A stretch of 64,000 nucleotides of DNA from an uncultured Phocaeicola sp. (GCA_944320815.1 CALUIZ010000006.1:49530-113529); one strand, 5' to 3'; counted from the first letter of the stretch, positions 36,120 to 46,072 are shown. The notes: generated from the sequence alone by a model not told the origin. A program made the numbers and translations.

Positions 36120-38489
36120 CTATTCCGAGCGCAGGTTTTCCGTGGGGTTGGCGTGTGCCGTGCGCCACACCAGTGCCGCGGCAAGCAGGAGCACCAGCAG
36201 AAGCACGGCCAGCAGACAGGCCGCGAACAGATGCCACGTCAGTGCAATCTTCACGGCGAACAGCTCCAGAAGCGACCTTCCGGCCAGCCAGGCCGCCAGC
36301 GCGCCCACCAGCACGGAGGGCAGGGCTATCTTCAGCAGATCCGTCAGGAACAGACGCTCCACGCTGCCCGCCGTGGCTCCGTGGATGACGCGCACGGCTA
36401 TCTCAGAGCGGCGGCGCGCCACTTCGTCGCGGATATAGGCGAGCAGCCCTATCAGCGCGATGACCAGCACGCACAGACCGGCGAAGAGCACGCTGTTGCG
36501 CACCCGGAGAAGGGAATCATACAGGCCGCTCATATGCGAATCGAGGCTGGTCACTATCTTCTCCCGGCCGACAAGCGTGCGGTCGACCACAGCCTGCACC
36601 CGCCGGATGGTTTCGGGCGACATCTCGTTCACGCGGACGAACAGGTTCCACGAGGGTTTTCTTTCGTAGAACATCACCGTGGGACGCTCGTCGCGGGCCT
36701 CCGCCATCTGCGAGCCGAGATAAATTTCCTCATACACACCGCATATCGTGAGCGGGCCTCCGTGCTCGCTCAGGAAGAAGTCCTTCCCCACGGGGGAGCC
36801 TTCCCATCCGGCCAGCTCACGCATCCGCTCCACGAACTTGCGGCTCACCATCGCCTGACGGGTCACCGTGTCCTGAAGGTTGGCGGTGAAGGCACTGCCT
36901 TCAATGACCGGAATCCGGAACGTGCGGTGATAGTCGTCGCCCACATAATACATGTCGGCGATGTTCATGTATTCCTGCCCCGTGTCGGGATTGTAGACGT
37001 TGTTGCCGCTGCATGTGTGATAAAGCGGCTGGTAGCCCCAGGTCTGGGAAGCCACGTCGGGCAGTGCCTTCAGTTCCTGCATGCAGCGTTCCCTCTCACT
37101 ATATGTCGTTCCGTCCAGACCGACGGTCAGCACGTGCTTGTAGTCGAACCCTGCGTCGTAGTTGGTGAGCAGGTTGTACTGCCGTCCGATGATAGCCAGC
37201 AGGCACACGAACAGCGAAGTGAGCATGAACTGCACGGCAAGCAGTCCCAGTTTCCAGTGCTTCTTGCTCTCCGAATAGCGGCGGTAGGCATAGGTGACGG
37301 GGATGCGCGCGTAGAGCCAGCCGGGAACGACACCGCAAACGATGACCACCGCCAGCGTGACCAGCACGCAGACGGCCACCGTGGAGGGAGTGAAAAGCGA
37401 CTTCAGGCTGTGCCCGAGCTGCACCTGGAGAAAGTCCTGCATACCGAAGATGACCAGCACCGCCAGCCCCAGACTCAGAATCCCCACGTAGAGGAACGAC
37501 TCGGCCAGCACCATCCGGCAGATGTCGCCCGTGCCCGCGCCGTAGCAGCGGTAGGTGGCGATGTTCTTCGCCCGGCTCACCATCGACGAGATGGAAAGCA
37601 GCACGTAGTTGAGCAGGGCCGCCAGCAGCATGATGACGGCGAACGAAAGGAACACGATGTTCATCACCCGGTTGTAGTCGGACGAGATGAAGATTTCGTC
37701 CACGGGGCGCAGCGTATAGTCCAGCTCCGTCCCCGAACCTTTCAGCTCTTCCGACACATTGTCTTCAATCATGCGCTCCATGTTCGGACGGAGCTGCGCC
37801 GGGTCGGTTCCCTCGCGGAGGCGCACATAGCCCACATAGCGGTCGTTCCCCACCCAGTTGTCGCGTCCGTCCCATGCCACCCATCTCATAGTGGGCAGGG
37901 CCAGCGCCACGTTGAACCGCGGCAGATGAGTGTTTTCGGGTATGTTCTCAAACACGCCCACCACCGTGAAGCGGAACCTCGGGAACATCTTCCATGTCAG
38001 CGTGCGGCCGATGATGTCCTGTCCCAGAGCCTCAAACAGCTCGCGCGAGATGTAGCCGCTGCCCGCCTTCTCCAGTCCGGTGCGGGGCGGCTCCCCCATC
38101 AGCACCGGCAGCGGGAACACGTCGAAGAAGGAGCTGTCGCACATATAGATATTGCATGACACCTCTTTCTTGTCCTCCGACACGAACACACCGTCGGCAA
38201 ACCCCGTGAAGCGGGTGGCCGCCTCCACCTCGGGGCAATAAGACTTGATGCCCGGCGCGACGGCACCGGAAACCTGAGAATACTCACTCACGTCAGCTCC
38301 CCCGTTCCTCGCGTAGCGTTGCTCCACGCGGTAGGTGTCCTCCAGACGAGGGATGAAACTGTCGTACGAACGCTCGAAGATGACCTCAGCGAGGAGCGTC
38401 AGCCCGACGGCCAGTCCCACTCCCAGACAGAGAATCTTCACCACATTGGCGTCCCCTTTCCGGAACAACGATTTCAAGGCCTTCTTCAT
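36120..38489 (-). CDS. MacB-like ABC permease, eight-helix double unit (distal)
   Basis: The 789-residue protein is two fused FtsX-type units: helix near residues 18-38, periplasmic domain, three helices (about 290-430), then a second N-terminal helix near 440, periplasmic domain, and three helices near 665-775. It lacks an ATPase domain and must pair with the 38493-39170 ATPase, which overlaps nearly (3-bp gap). Double-unit permeases of this kind are abundant in Bacteroidetes. Last gene of the tolC operon. Confidence 0.88.
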   Translation of the reverse strand: MKKALKSLFRKGDANVVKILCLGVGLAVGLTLLAEVIFERSYDSFIPRLEDTYRVEQRYARNGGADVSEYSQVSGAVAPGIKSYCPEVEAATRFTGFADGVFVSEDKKEVSCNIYMCDSSFFDVFPLPVLMGEPPRTGLEKAGSGYISRELFEALGQDIIGRTLTWKMFPRFRFTVVGVFENIPENTHLPRFNVALALPTMRWVAWDGRDNWVGNDRYVGYVRLREGTDPAQLRPNMERMIEDNVSEELKGSGTELDYTLRPVDEIFISSDYNRVMNIVFLSFAVIMLLAALLNYVLLSISSMVSRAKNIATYRCYGAGTGDICRMVLAESFLYVGILSLGLAVLVIFGMQDFLQVQLGHSLKSLFTPSTVAVCVLVTLAVVIVCGVVPGWLYARIPVTYAYRRYSESKKHWKLGLLAVQFMLTSLFVCLLAIIGRQYNLLTNYDAGFDYKHVLTVGLDGTTYSERERCMQELKALPDVASQTWGYQPLYHTCSGNNVYNPDTGQEYMNIADMYYVGDDYHRTFRIPVIEGSAFTANLQDTVTRQAMVSRKFVERMRELAGWEGSPVGKDFFLSEHGGPLTICGVYEEIYLGSQMAEARDERPTVMFYERKPSWNLFVRVNEMSPETIRRVQAVVDRTLVGREKIVTSLDSHMSGLYDSLLRVRNSVLFAGLCVLVIALIGLLAYIRDEVARRRSEIAVRVIHGATAGSVERLFLTDLLKIALPSVLVGALAAWLAGRSLLELFAVKIALTWHLFAACLLAVLLLVLLLAAALVWRTAHANPTENLRSE

Positions 38490-38492
38490 ACG

Positions 38493-39170
38493 TCACATCT
38501 CCGTTATTGATGAAACCACCTGTCCGTCGAAAAGATTGATGACACGTCCCGCGAAGCCCGCGTCGCGCTGGCTGTGCGTCACCATCACGATGGTGGTGCC
38601 CTCCCGGTTCAGTTCCGTGAGGAGCTGCATCACCTCCAGTCCGTTCTTCGAGTCGAGATTTCCGGTCGGCTCGTCGGCAAGGATAATCTTCGGTCCCGAC
38701 ACCACGGCCCGCGCGATGGCCACACGCTGCTGCTGTCCGCCCGAGAGCTGCTGCGGATAATGCTTCGCGCGGTGGCTGATGTTCATCCGCTGCAGTATCT
38801 CCGTCACCCGGCGTTTCCGCTCGTGCGGGGGGATGTGCAGGTAAGTGAGCGGCAGCTCCACGTTCTCAGACACGTTCAGCTCGTCAATCAGGTTGAAGCT
38901 CTGGAACACGAAGCCGATATTCCCCTTGCGCACACGGGTGCGGTCCTTCTCCTTCAGGTGGCCCACCTCCTTCCCGTCCAGATAATAGTTGCCCGACGTA
39001 GGGTTGTCGAGCAGCCCGATGATGTTCAGCAGCGTCGACTTGCCGCATCCCGACGGCCCCATGACGGCCACAAACTCTTTTTCGTTCACTTCAAGACTCA
39101 CCTTGTTCAATGCGATGGTCTCCACTTCCGTCGTGCGGAAGGTTTTCGTAAGGTTTTCAATCTTTATCAT
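38493..39170 (-). CDS. ABC transporter ATPase, MacB/LolD type
   Basis: The 225-residue ATPase has Walker A GPSGCGKST, Q-loop FVFQSFNL, signature LSGGQQQRVAIARA, Walker B IILADEPTGNLDS and H-loop MVTHSQ. It is predicted to energise the two permeases either side of it. Full set of canonical catalytic residues, unlike the ATPase at 9.2 kb. Confidence 0.94.
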   Translation of the reverse strand: MIKIENLTKTFRTTEVETIALNKVSLEVNEKEFVAVMGPSGCGKSTLLNIIGLLDNPTSGNYYLDGKEVGHLKEKDRTRVRKGNIGFVFQSFNLIDELNVSENVELPLTYLHIPPHERKRRVTEILQRMNISHRAKHYPQQLSGGQQQRVAIARAVVSGPKIILADEPTGNLDSKNGLEVMQLLTELNREGTTIVMVTHSQRDAGFAGRVINLFDGQVVSSITEM

Positions 39171-39230
39171 AACTGTATGTCTTTGGTTTTTATTGATATT
39201 TCTGCAAATTCATTTTACAGTTTTGTCATT

Positions 39231-41612
39231 TCATTCGGTCTTGATGGAGTCTGCCGGATTCCCGTTCGCCGTGCGCCAGCTCTGCACCGTCACCGCAAGC
39301 AGGGTGACGGCGGAAACCAGCAGGAACGACACGAGGAATATCCATACGCTGACGGGGGTCTTCTCGGCAAAGCCTTCCAGCCAGTGACGGCCTATCCACC
39401 ACCCGAAGGGAGCCGCCGCCACGAAACTCCCCACCAGCATATACAGATACCGCCGGTTGAACATGCGGAGTATCTCGCCCGTGGTGCTGCCGAACACCTT
39501 GCGGATGCCTATCTCCTTCCGCCGGTACTCGCTCTCGAACATCGTCAGGCCGAACACGCCTGTCACGCTGATCACGACGGCGAGCAGGGAGAAGAGCAGC
39601 ATCTGGCGCGTGAAGCGGAACTCGCTGCGGTAGGTGTCGTCCAGCACGCGGTCCATGAACCGGAAGTTGAAGTCGTGGCCCGGAGTGAACTTTTCCATCG
39701 CCTTCTGGAGCGACCGGATTGCCTCTACCTTGTCCGTGCCGGCGGAGACACGGACGTTGACGGTATGCTGGAACTTCCACCCCTTGAAGTTGTCGCCGGG
39801 GATGAAGAACGCCATCGGCTCGGACGTGTCATCGTTGCGGAACGTGCTGAACCGGATGTTCTCGCAGAAACCCACCACGGGGAAATCGCCCGAAACGGCG
39901 GGCATGTCCACTTTCATCCACGGATATTTCCGACGGGCGGCCTCGTTGAAGATATACACATCGCCGTCGCCCGGCTTGAAGTCACGCCCTTCGGTGACGC
40001 GGATGCCCATCACGTCCAGGTAACGGTAGTCTACGGGGAAGCAGGCAAAAGAGATGTTCTTGTCATCCCTGCCACGTCCCCACGTCATATAGCTGTCGGC
40101 GGAACTGAGTACGGATTGTGAGAACGTCACGCCTTCCACACCCGAGATGCGCGACAGTTCGCCCACAACGGCATCTTGGCGCGCCCGCGTCTCTTGGGTC
40201 ATGTTGCCCACGATGATGGCATCCCTATCATATCCATAGCTGACGGTGCGGATATAGCGGCTCTGGGCATACATGATGCCGATTGAGATAATCAGCATGA
40301 ATGCCACGAAGAACTGGAGGCAGACCAACGCCGTGCGCAGCTTCCGTCCTTTGGGCGAGAGTCCGAACGAACCTTTCAGCACCAGTGCCGGAGGAAACGA
40401 GGTGGCATAATACGACGGGTAAAGCCCTGCCAGCACACCTGTCAGCAGGCTGATGCCGGACGTAGCCGCCAACAAAGGCAGGTGTTTGTCCAGGTCGAGA
40501 CTTGTCGTCACGAGGTCCTGCACGCCCGAATCACGCAGGACGAGCAGCAACAGCAGCGATACCGCAAAGGCGATGAGACTGACGAGCACCGATCCGGCCA
40601 CAAGTCCCGCGCGCAAAGACCCGGCGGTCGCCCCCAGCACCTTCTGCGTGTTGACGCTCTTGATGCGCATCGGGGTTTCGGCCAGCGAGAAATTCATGAA
40701 GTTGATAGCGGCTACGATGACGATAAGGAACGACACGCACAGGAGCAGGTAGACCGTAGTTCGGCTGCCGGCACTCTTGTCGCCCACTTTCGAGAAATGG
40801 ATTTCCGACAAGGGGATAAGGCGGAACAGGTCGTGCACTCCCTTTAACTCCAGCAGTCCCTGCTGAACCCATTCGGGCGCCGTCTTCTTCAGATATTGGA
40901 AAGCCTGGCTCTCCACTTCGGCGACATTTGCCGGATTGTCCAGCCGGTAGTAGCAGATGTAGTTCCAGTTGGACCATTCGTCCTTGTTTTCGTCCGGGTC
41001 AAGCGACTGGTAAATCCAGTTCCCCATCTGTGAGTTTTCAGGGAAATCCCTGTACACTCCGCCCACGGTCACGGGCTTGTTGTCCGTCCGTTTGCCCTGG
41101 AACAGCGTTTTGCCCACGGCATCGACGCTTCCGAAAAACCGCACCGCCATGGAAGCGGGAATCAACACGTAGTCTTTTTTCTCCAAGGCATCCGCCGAAC
41201 CTCCAATCATTTCGGGCTGGAACACGTCCATATAGTTGCCGAAGCCGGTGAACGTAGGCTCGTTGAAAAGATTCCCGTCCACTTCGTAATCGCGGCTCTC
41301 CCTCCACGAAGTAGTGATGGCGCAGGCCCGGATGTGCGGCGAGGATGCGCCGACCATCTCTCCGATGGGGCGCGCCGTCCACAACTGAAAACCTTCCTCT
41401 TCGTCCCCATTGACTTCCAGGCGGAAAATCTTCTCATAGTCCTTGTAGCCCTTGTTGAAGTTCAGGTCGTATTCCACCTGCGTCATGATGACGAAGAACG
41501 AGGCGAAGGCGATGGCCAGCCCGATGATGTTCAGCGCACTGGCGGTGAAGAACCGCCGGAAAGTGTGCGTAAAGTTGCGTATCAGTGTTTTCATGACAAT
41601 CAGACTTTTCAT
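39231..41612 (-). CDS. MacB-like ABC permease, eight-helix double unit (proximal)
   Basis: The 793-residue paralogue of the 36120-38489 protein has the same double FtsX layout. Typical C-terminal coupling motif ESEYRRKEIGIRKVFGSTTGEIL is present near residue 690. The start overlaps the S41 peptidase stop (GGAATGA), so translation is probably coupled. With the other permease it may form a heterodimer around the shared ATPase. Confidence 0.88.
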   Translation of the reverse strand: MKSLIVMKTLIRNFTHTFRRFFTASALNIIGLAIAFASFFVIMTQVEYDLNFNKGYKDYEKIFRLEVNGDEEEGFQLWTARPIGEMVGASSPHIRACAITTSWRESRDYEVDGNLFNEPTFTGFGNYMDVFQPEMIGGSADALEKKDYVLIPASMAVRFFGSVDAVGKTLFQGKRTDNKPVTVGGVYRDFPENSQMGNWIYQSLDPDENKDEWSNWNYICYYRLDNPANVAEVESQAFQYLKKTAPEWVQQGLLELKGVHDLFRLIPLSEIHFSKVGDKSAGSRTTVYLLLCVSFLIVIVAAINFMNFSLAETPMRIKSVNTQKVLGATAGSLRAGLVAGSVLVSLIAFAVSLLLLLVLRDSGVQDLVTTSLDLDKHLPLLAATSGISLLTGVLAGLYPSYYATSFPPALVLKGSFGLSPKGRKLRTALVCLQFFVAFMLIISIGIMYAQSRYIRTVSYGYDRDAIIVGNMTQETRARQDAVVGELSRISGVEGVTFSQSVLSSADSYMTWGRGRDDKNISFACFPVDYRYLDVMGIRVTEGRDFKPGDGDVYIFNEAARRKYPWMKVDMPAVSGDFPVVGFCENIRFSTFRNDDTSEPMAFFIPGDNFKGWKFQHTVNVRVSAGTDKVEAIRSLQKAMEKFTPGHDFNFRFMDRVLDDTYRSEFRFTRQMLLFSLLAVVISVTGVFGLTMFESEYRRKEIGIRKVFGSTTGEILRMFNRRYLYMLVGSFVAAAPFGWWIGRHWLEGFAEKTPVSVWIFLVSFLLVSAVTLLAVTVQSWRTANGNPADSIKTE

Positions 41613-43258
41613 TCCTTACCAATCAGTTCCAGTGCCTTGTCGAGTGCTTCCTCCTGCGGAACGGCATAATGGGGCAATGTGCCGTGGATGTCGTTCTCGT
41701 CCGCCCCGTACAGCCAGAAGCGTTTCCAGGAAACGGTGCACACCAGTCCCGACACGGGCAGCCTGTATGGAAGAATGTCGCCGAAGGACACGCTCATTCC
41801 GCCCGTCTCCTCCCCGACCACGGTTCCCATGCCGAAGTGCCGGAACGCCCACGCGAACGAACTGGCCGAAGAGAACGTCATGTGACTGGTGAGCAGACAG
41901 ACCTTGCCCGCATAATGCCCCTCGTCGTCAGAAAGCGGCGGAACGAGCGCGCTCCCGTCTTCACCGTCGAAGAAAGTCCATCCCGGTTTCAGTTCCGGAT
42001 GGTTCATAAGGCGCAGCGTGGTCGGAGTGACCCGCACCAACGCCTTCCCCATCTGCTGAAAGGGCTTGGGCGAGATATACCGGAGCAGCACGTCACCGAC
42101 CGAAGAATCTCCCCCGCCGTTGTGGCGTATGTCGATGATGAGGTTGTCGATATGCTCCCTGCGAAGCGCGGAAAACATGGAGTCGGCGAAGGCCCGCATC
42201 CGCTGCGGGTCGCTGAACGACCGGAAGTCCATCACGGCCACGTTCCTGTCCTTCATTATCCGGAAGGAATAGGCCGGTGCCTTGCTCTCCTTCTTCTTTT
42301 CCGGCATCCGCGCCTTCATCTCCGCGAAGGTGGCCGGACGCAGCGTGGCATGAAGCGTGTCCGCCCCGCCCTCCGCACGGTAGGCCACATCGTATTCCCC
42401 GGCGGCATAGAGCATCTCGAACAAGGCCGCGAAATCATAGTCCAGACGCGAAAGACGGAAGAACCTGCGCTCCCCGCTCGCATAGGGCATCATGGCCTCC
42501 AGCATCTCCGCCGCGCTCCGCCCGTTGACGGAAAGCACTTCCGCCCCCTCCGGTATCAGTCCGTCGATGCAGCGGTCCGCAAAGATGCGGAGTTCGGAAG
42601 TGGACACCCTGACAGAGAGCGGCAGACGGCGGCGGGTCTCGGTGAATACGTCGTTATAGGGAAAACGGAGCATCGTGTGCCCGTCGCCGAGCAGGGTGAC
42701 CAGCGGCGCGGCCCTGCGGAAAAGCTCAAGCACGGTGACCGAATCCGGCATCCCGTCCTTCACCCGCTTCACTGCACGGAACAGATCTTCCTGCCTGCAC
42801 ACAGAGAACAGGTCGGGATGAATCTCCCCCAACGCATAGACCAGCGCGTCCACATCGAACCGCGCCTGCTCCTTCGAGAGTTTCCCGCCGGGCCCCCTAC
42901 GCAGCATCTCGGCGGAAGGCTCCTCCAGCGGATTGGCCGACTCCCACCGGACACGCGTGAACGCGGAGTCGCCCTCGGCGGTCAGCACGACAAAGTCGTA
43001 CGCCCCGTCCTTCTCCACATCGAACACGACGGAATCCCGCTCGTTGGCGAACTTCACCCTCCGCCCCGACGTGGAATAGACATCCGGACGCACCTGAGGG
43101 CTCACCCGCCACGCTCCGGGCTGCAGCCGTCCGTCCACCCATATATGAATCAGTTCCTTACCCTCACGGAGAACCGGCAACGCCGTCCCCGCTTCATTCT
43201 GTGCCATGCCCGGAACCATAGCCAGAGCAAGCAACCCTGCAAAAACCATTTTCTTCAT
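41609..43258 (-). CDS. S41-family secreted peptidase inside the efflux operon
   Basis: The 549-residue protein has a signal peptide (MKKMVFAGLLALAMVPGMAQ) and a C-terminal S41 (tail-specific protease) domain: IIDIRHNGGGDSSVG, then LTSHMTFSSASSFAWAF with the presumed nucleophile serine, and VVGEETGGMSVSFGD. The N-terminal ~110 residues look like a beta-rich accessory domain. It is predicted to be periplasmic or surface. A peptidase between the adaptor and permease genes of a MacAB-type operon is uncommon and suggests peptide cargo or processing (inference). Confidence 0.85.
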   Translation of the reverse strand: MKKMVFAGLLALAMVPGMAQNEAGTALPVLREGKELIHIWVDGRLQPGAWRVSPQVRPDVYSTSGRRVKFANERDSVVFDVEKDGAYDFVVLTAEGDSAFTRVRWESANPLEEPSAEMLRRGPGGKLSKEQARFDVDALVYALGEIHPDLFSVCRQEDLFRAVKRVKDGMPDSVTVLELFRRAAPLVTLLGDGHTMLRFPYNDVFTETRRRLPLSVRVSTSELRIFADRCIDGLIPEGAEVLSVNGRSAAEMLEAMMPYASGERRFFRLSRLDYDFAALFEMLYAAGEYDVAYRAEGGADTLHATLRPATFAEMKARMPEKKKESKAPAYSFRIMKDRNVAVMDFRSFSDPQRMRAFADSMFSALRREHIDNLIIDIRHNGGGDSSVGDVLLRYISPKPFQQMGKALVRVTPTTLRLMNHPELKPGWTFFDGEDGSALVPPLSDDEGHYAGKVCLLTSHMTFSSASSFAWAFRHFGMGTVVGEETGGMSVSFGDILPYRLPVSGLVCTVSWKRFWLYGADENDIHGTLPHYAVPQEEALDKALELIGKE

Positions 43259-43298
43259 CCCGTATCTCCTTTTCCAGTTGCCCCGTCAGGCAACCCCT

Positions 43299-43350
43299 TA
43301 ATCATTAATTGTCAATTATTAATTATTAATTGTTAATTATTAATTAACAA
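43299..43350. repeat. AT-rich TTAATTATTAATTG-type repeat overlapping the adaptor 3' end
   Basis: TAATTATTAATTGTTAATTA-type units fill the 74-bp gap between adaptor and peptidase genes and run into the adaptor's last codons, which encode LLINN. Confidence 0.65.
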
Positions 43351-44586
43351 CACCTCATTGTCCTTATACCCCTCATAGCCGGAGACGATGACCCTCTCAC
43401 CCGGCTCCAGCCCCTCGGTCACCTCATAGAACTGCGGGTTCTGCCGTCCGATGCGTATCTTCCGTCGGTAAGCCTTCGTCCCGTCCTTGTCGAGCACAAA
43501 AATCCAGTTTCCCCCCGTCACCTGGAAGAAAGTGCCCTTCGGAATCATCACGCTCCGGGAAGGCTCCCCAAGCTGGAGGTCGATGTAGTAAGTCTGCCCG
43601 CTGCGGATGTTCTCCGGGCGCGTACCCTGAAAGACAAATTCCGTACGGAACCGCCCCTCGCGCACCTCAGGATACACCTTCCTCACCTTCAGACTGAACT
43701 GCGAGCCCTGACGCTCGAAAGTGGCCGGAAGACCGCCGGCCACCCGGTCGATGTAATGCTCGTCGATCATCGCCTCGATCTTGAAATCCGAAAGGTCGTT
43801 GATCTGTCCCACCATCTGTCCGGCGGCGATGTTCTGCCCCAGCTCCACGTCGAGCAACCCCAGCTCCCCGTCAATCGGGGCGCGCACCTCCAGCTTGTCC
43901 TTGCGCTCGCGGATGAGAATCACGTTCTGCCGCATGTTGCTCAGATTCTCCTCCATCTGGTCCATCTGTATGGTGCGGTAGATGGAGTCCTGCACCAGCC
44001 GCTCCGTCACCAGCCCGTGCTTCTTCATGGCCACCTCATAGTCCTCCTTCGCCTGCAGATACTCCTCGCGGCTGACGAGCCGTTCGCGGTAGAGCCGTTC
44101 ATACTGTCCGTAGGTGCGCCGCTTGCGCCGGATGTCGATGTCGAGCTGCACCTTCTCGGTCTCGTTGTTCAGCTTGTCCTGCTGCATGGCGACCTGCGTG
44201 TTGCGGAGCAGGTTCTGTTTCTCGGCCAGTTCCGACTCGGCGTTCAGAATCTGCAGGTCGAGGTTCGAGTTGCTCAGGCGGAGAATCACATCGCCCTTCT
44301 TCACGCGGGCACCTTCCTCCACCACCTTCTCGCGCACGATTCCCCCTTCTTCGGGACTGAGCTGGACGACCGAGATGGGCTGCACCTGCCCGTTCACCCG
44401 TATATAGTCGTTGAACTCTCCGCCGGTCACTTCCGCGATGTTCAGCGAACGCCCGTCCACTTTCAGCGTAGAGGCATGGTCGGCGAACACAATCCAGAGC
44501 AGCAATGCCAGCACCGCACTTCCTCCGATGATGTAGGGGATGTGCTGCTTTCTTATTCCTTTCTTCTTCTCAAGTTGGATATCCAT
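43333..44586 (-). CDS. HlyD/MacA-type periplasmic adaptor
   Basis: The 417-residue protein has one N-terminal membrane helix (IPYIIGGSAVLALLLWIVF, residues about 18-36), a barrel-sandwich (lipoyl) part (GQVQPISVVQLSPEEGGIV), a long alpha-helical hairpin (about residues 100-210) and a beta-barrel domain. It bridges inner-membrane permease and TolC. The final residues derive from the AT repeat. 70 bp after tolC. Confidence 0.92.
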   Translation of the reverse strand: MDIQLEKKKGIRKQHIPYIIGGSAVLALLLWIVFADHASTLKVDGRSLNIAEVTGGEFNDYIRVNGQVQPISVVQLSPEEGGIVREKVVEEGARVKKGDVILRLSNSNLDLQILNAESELAEKQNLLRNTQVAMQQDKLNNETEKVQLDIDIRRKRRTYGQYERLYRERLVSREEYLQAKEDYEVAMKKHGLVTERLVQDSIYRTIQMDQMEENLSNMRQNVILIRERKDKLEVRAPIDGELGLLDVELGQNIAAGQMVGQINDLSDFKIEAMIDEHYIDRVAGGLPATFERQGSQFSLKVRKVYPEVREGRFRTEFVFQGTRPENIRSGQTYYIDLQLGEPSRSVMIPKGTFFQVTGGNWIFVLDKDGTKAYRRKIRIGRQNPQFYEVTEGLEPGERVIVSGYEGYKDNEVLLINN

Positions 44587-44592
44587 GATGGT

Positions 44593-44690
44593 TAGTTAAT
44601 AGTTAATAATTAATAATTAACAGTTGATGGCTGCGGCTGATGCAGGAACAAAACTATTAATTATTAATTGTTAATTGTTCATTAATTATC
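44593..44690. repeat. Two AT-rich repeat tracts around the tolC 3' end
   Basis: Tracts at 44593-44622 and 44654-44690 share AATTAATAATTAA/TTAATTGTTAATTG units with the tract at 43.3 kb. The second overlaps the tolC stop and encodes its last residues (INEQLTINN). Confidence 0.65.
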
Positions 44691-46027
44691 GTTTTTCCCT
44701 TATAGTAGTCCACAAGGCGGCATTTCAGCAGATAAGTGAGTTTGCTCTGCAGGAGCAGCGTCTCGCTTTCGAAGAGCGTGGCGGCACTGTTCTGCACGTC
44801 GAGCGAAGTCATCAGTCCCTCCTCATACTTGCGGCGCGTCACGCGGTAAGCCAGCGAATCGGAGGCCACCTTCTTCTGCATCTGCACGGTTTCCCTCAGA
44901 CAGCCCTCGCGGTCGTTCACCGCCTGAATCACCAGCTTCCGGAGTTCCGCCTTCTGCTCCTCATACTGCTCTTGCGCGATGCGCCAGTCGTTGCGTGCCC
45001 GACGCATACCCACCACTCCCGAGAAGCGGCCGAAGAGCGGGACGCTCATGCTCACCCCGAAATACTGCCCCAGGTTGTTGCGGAACTGGCGGCCGAAGCT
45101 GTCATATCCGTCCCTGTGCAGTTCCTTGTAGTAGGAAGACGAAACCCCTCCGAAGAGCGTGATCTGCGGCAGGATGTTCGCCCACGAGCCCTTGCGCCGC
45201 ATGAGGGCGATGCGCCTGTTCATCTCCGCCCGGCGCAGGGTGGGATTGACGCTCAGCGCCGCGCCCGCCACATCCTCCGGACGCTCGGCGGAGAGCCTCA
45301 CGAACGAGAAGGCGTCCGCGTCGAGCAGACAGGTGTCGAGCGGCAGAGGTTCCGGCACCGGATAGTTCATCCTCTGCTTCAGCGTGAGCATGGCGGTGCG
45401 GAAGAGATTGCGCTGGCGGGTCAGGTTCCAGGTGTCCGCCGCCTGCTGCGCCTCCATCTGCGCCACGTCGGCCATCCCCTTCAGTCCCAGCTCCCCCTGC
45501 CGGCGGGTCTTGTAGAGCAGCGAGTCGCTTTCGGCCAGCTTTCTCCGCGCCAGACGCTCCGTGCCGTAATAATAGAGCGCGTCGATGTATGCCTGGAAAG
45601 TTTCGAGCGCCGTATTGTCGCGTGCCTCCTGAAGGGCGGCCTTCCCCAGCAGGACGGCAGCCCGGGAGCGGCGCAGCTCGTTGACCAGACTCCCTCCGCG
45701 GAACAGGGTGAGGGAAGCTTCCAGCGCATAGGAGTTGTTGAAGGTGGAGACATTGTTATAAGTGTTGGTCTCCGGGTCGACCGAACGTCCGAAGCTGTAC
45801 TGCACGCCCGTGCTTCCGCTCACCCCCGGCAGGAAGTTGCCGATGGCCTGCAGACAGTCGAGCTCATAGTTGTCCGCCTCCAGCCTCCGCTGCTTCACCG
45901 TGTGGTTGTGGTCCACGGCATAAGCCATGCAGCGGTCCACTCCCCACACCTCCTGCGCCGTGGCATGAAGTGCGAGACATCCCGTCGCCGCCAGGCAGAA
46001 AACTTTCAGATAAGTTGCTGTGTCCAT
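44657..46027 (-). CDS. TolC-family outer-membrane efflux channel
   Basis: From MDTATYLKVFCLAATGCLAL (signal peptide ending near ATAQ) the protein is 456 residues with two OEP repeats: GVDRCMAYAVDHNHTVKQRRLEADNYEL in the first and NPTLRRAEMNRRIALMRR in the second, each with long coiled-coil helices. It forms the outer-membrane exit duct. First gene of the efflux operon; the start lies about 30 bp downstream of a sigma-54 promoter match, which argues against the longer frame beginning at 46144. Confidence 0.92.
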   Translation of the reverse strand: MDTATYLKVFCLAATGCLALHATAQEVWGVDRCMAYAVDHNHTVKQRRLEADNYELDCLQAIGNFLPGVSGSTGVQYSFGRSVDPETNTYNNVSTFNNSYALEASLTLFRGGSLVNELRRSRAAVLLGKAALQEARDNTALETFQAYIDALYYYGTERLARRKLAESDSLLYKTRRQGELGLKGMADVAQMEAQQAADTWNLTRQRNLFRTAMLTLKQRMNYPVPEPLPLDTCLLDADAFSFVRLSAERPEDVAGAALSVNPTLRRAEMNRRIALMRRKGSWANILPQITLFGGVSSSYYKELHRDGYDSFGRQFRNNLGQYFGVSMSVPLFGRFSGVVGMRRARNDWRIAQEQYEEQKAELRKLVIQAVNDREGCLRETVQMQKKVASDSLAYRVTRRKYEEGLMTSLDVQNSAATLFESETLLLQSKLTYLLKCRLVDYYKGKTIINEQLTINN

Positions 46028-46056
46028 AATTCTCTTGTCTTGTCTGCCAGTCTGCG

Positions 46057-46072
46057 ACCAAAATCCGTGCCA
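46057..46072 (-). promoter_or_regulatory. Sigma-54 (-24/-12) promoter of the tolC efflux operon
   Basis: Minus strand reads TGGCACGGATTTTGGT, against the consensus TGGCACGnnnnTTGCW: the -24 box is perfect and the -12 box differs only in GG for GC. Transcription would begin near 46045, about 18 nt before the tolC ATG. A gene for a sigma-54 activator is divergently encoded next door. Confidence 0.7.

Noticed and set aside
34358..36184. A 608-codon open frame antisense to dnaB
   Set aside because: Shadow of the strongly conserved dnaB frame; no motifs and no upstream signals.
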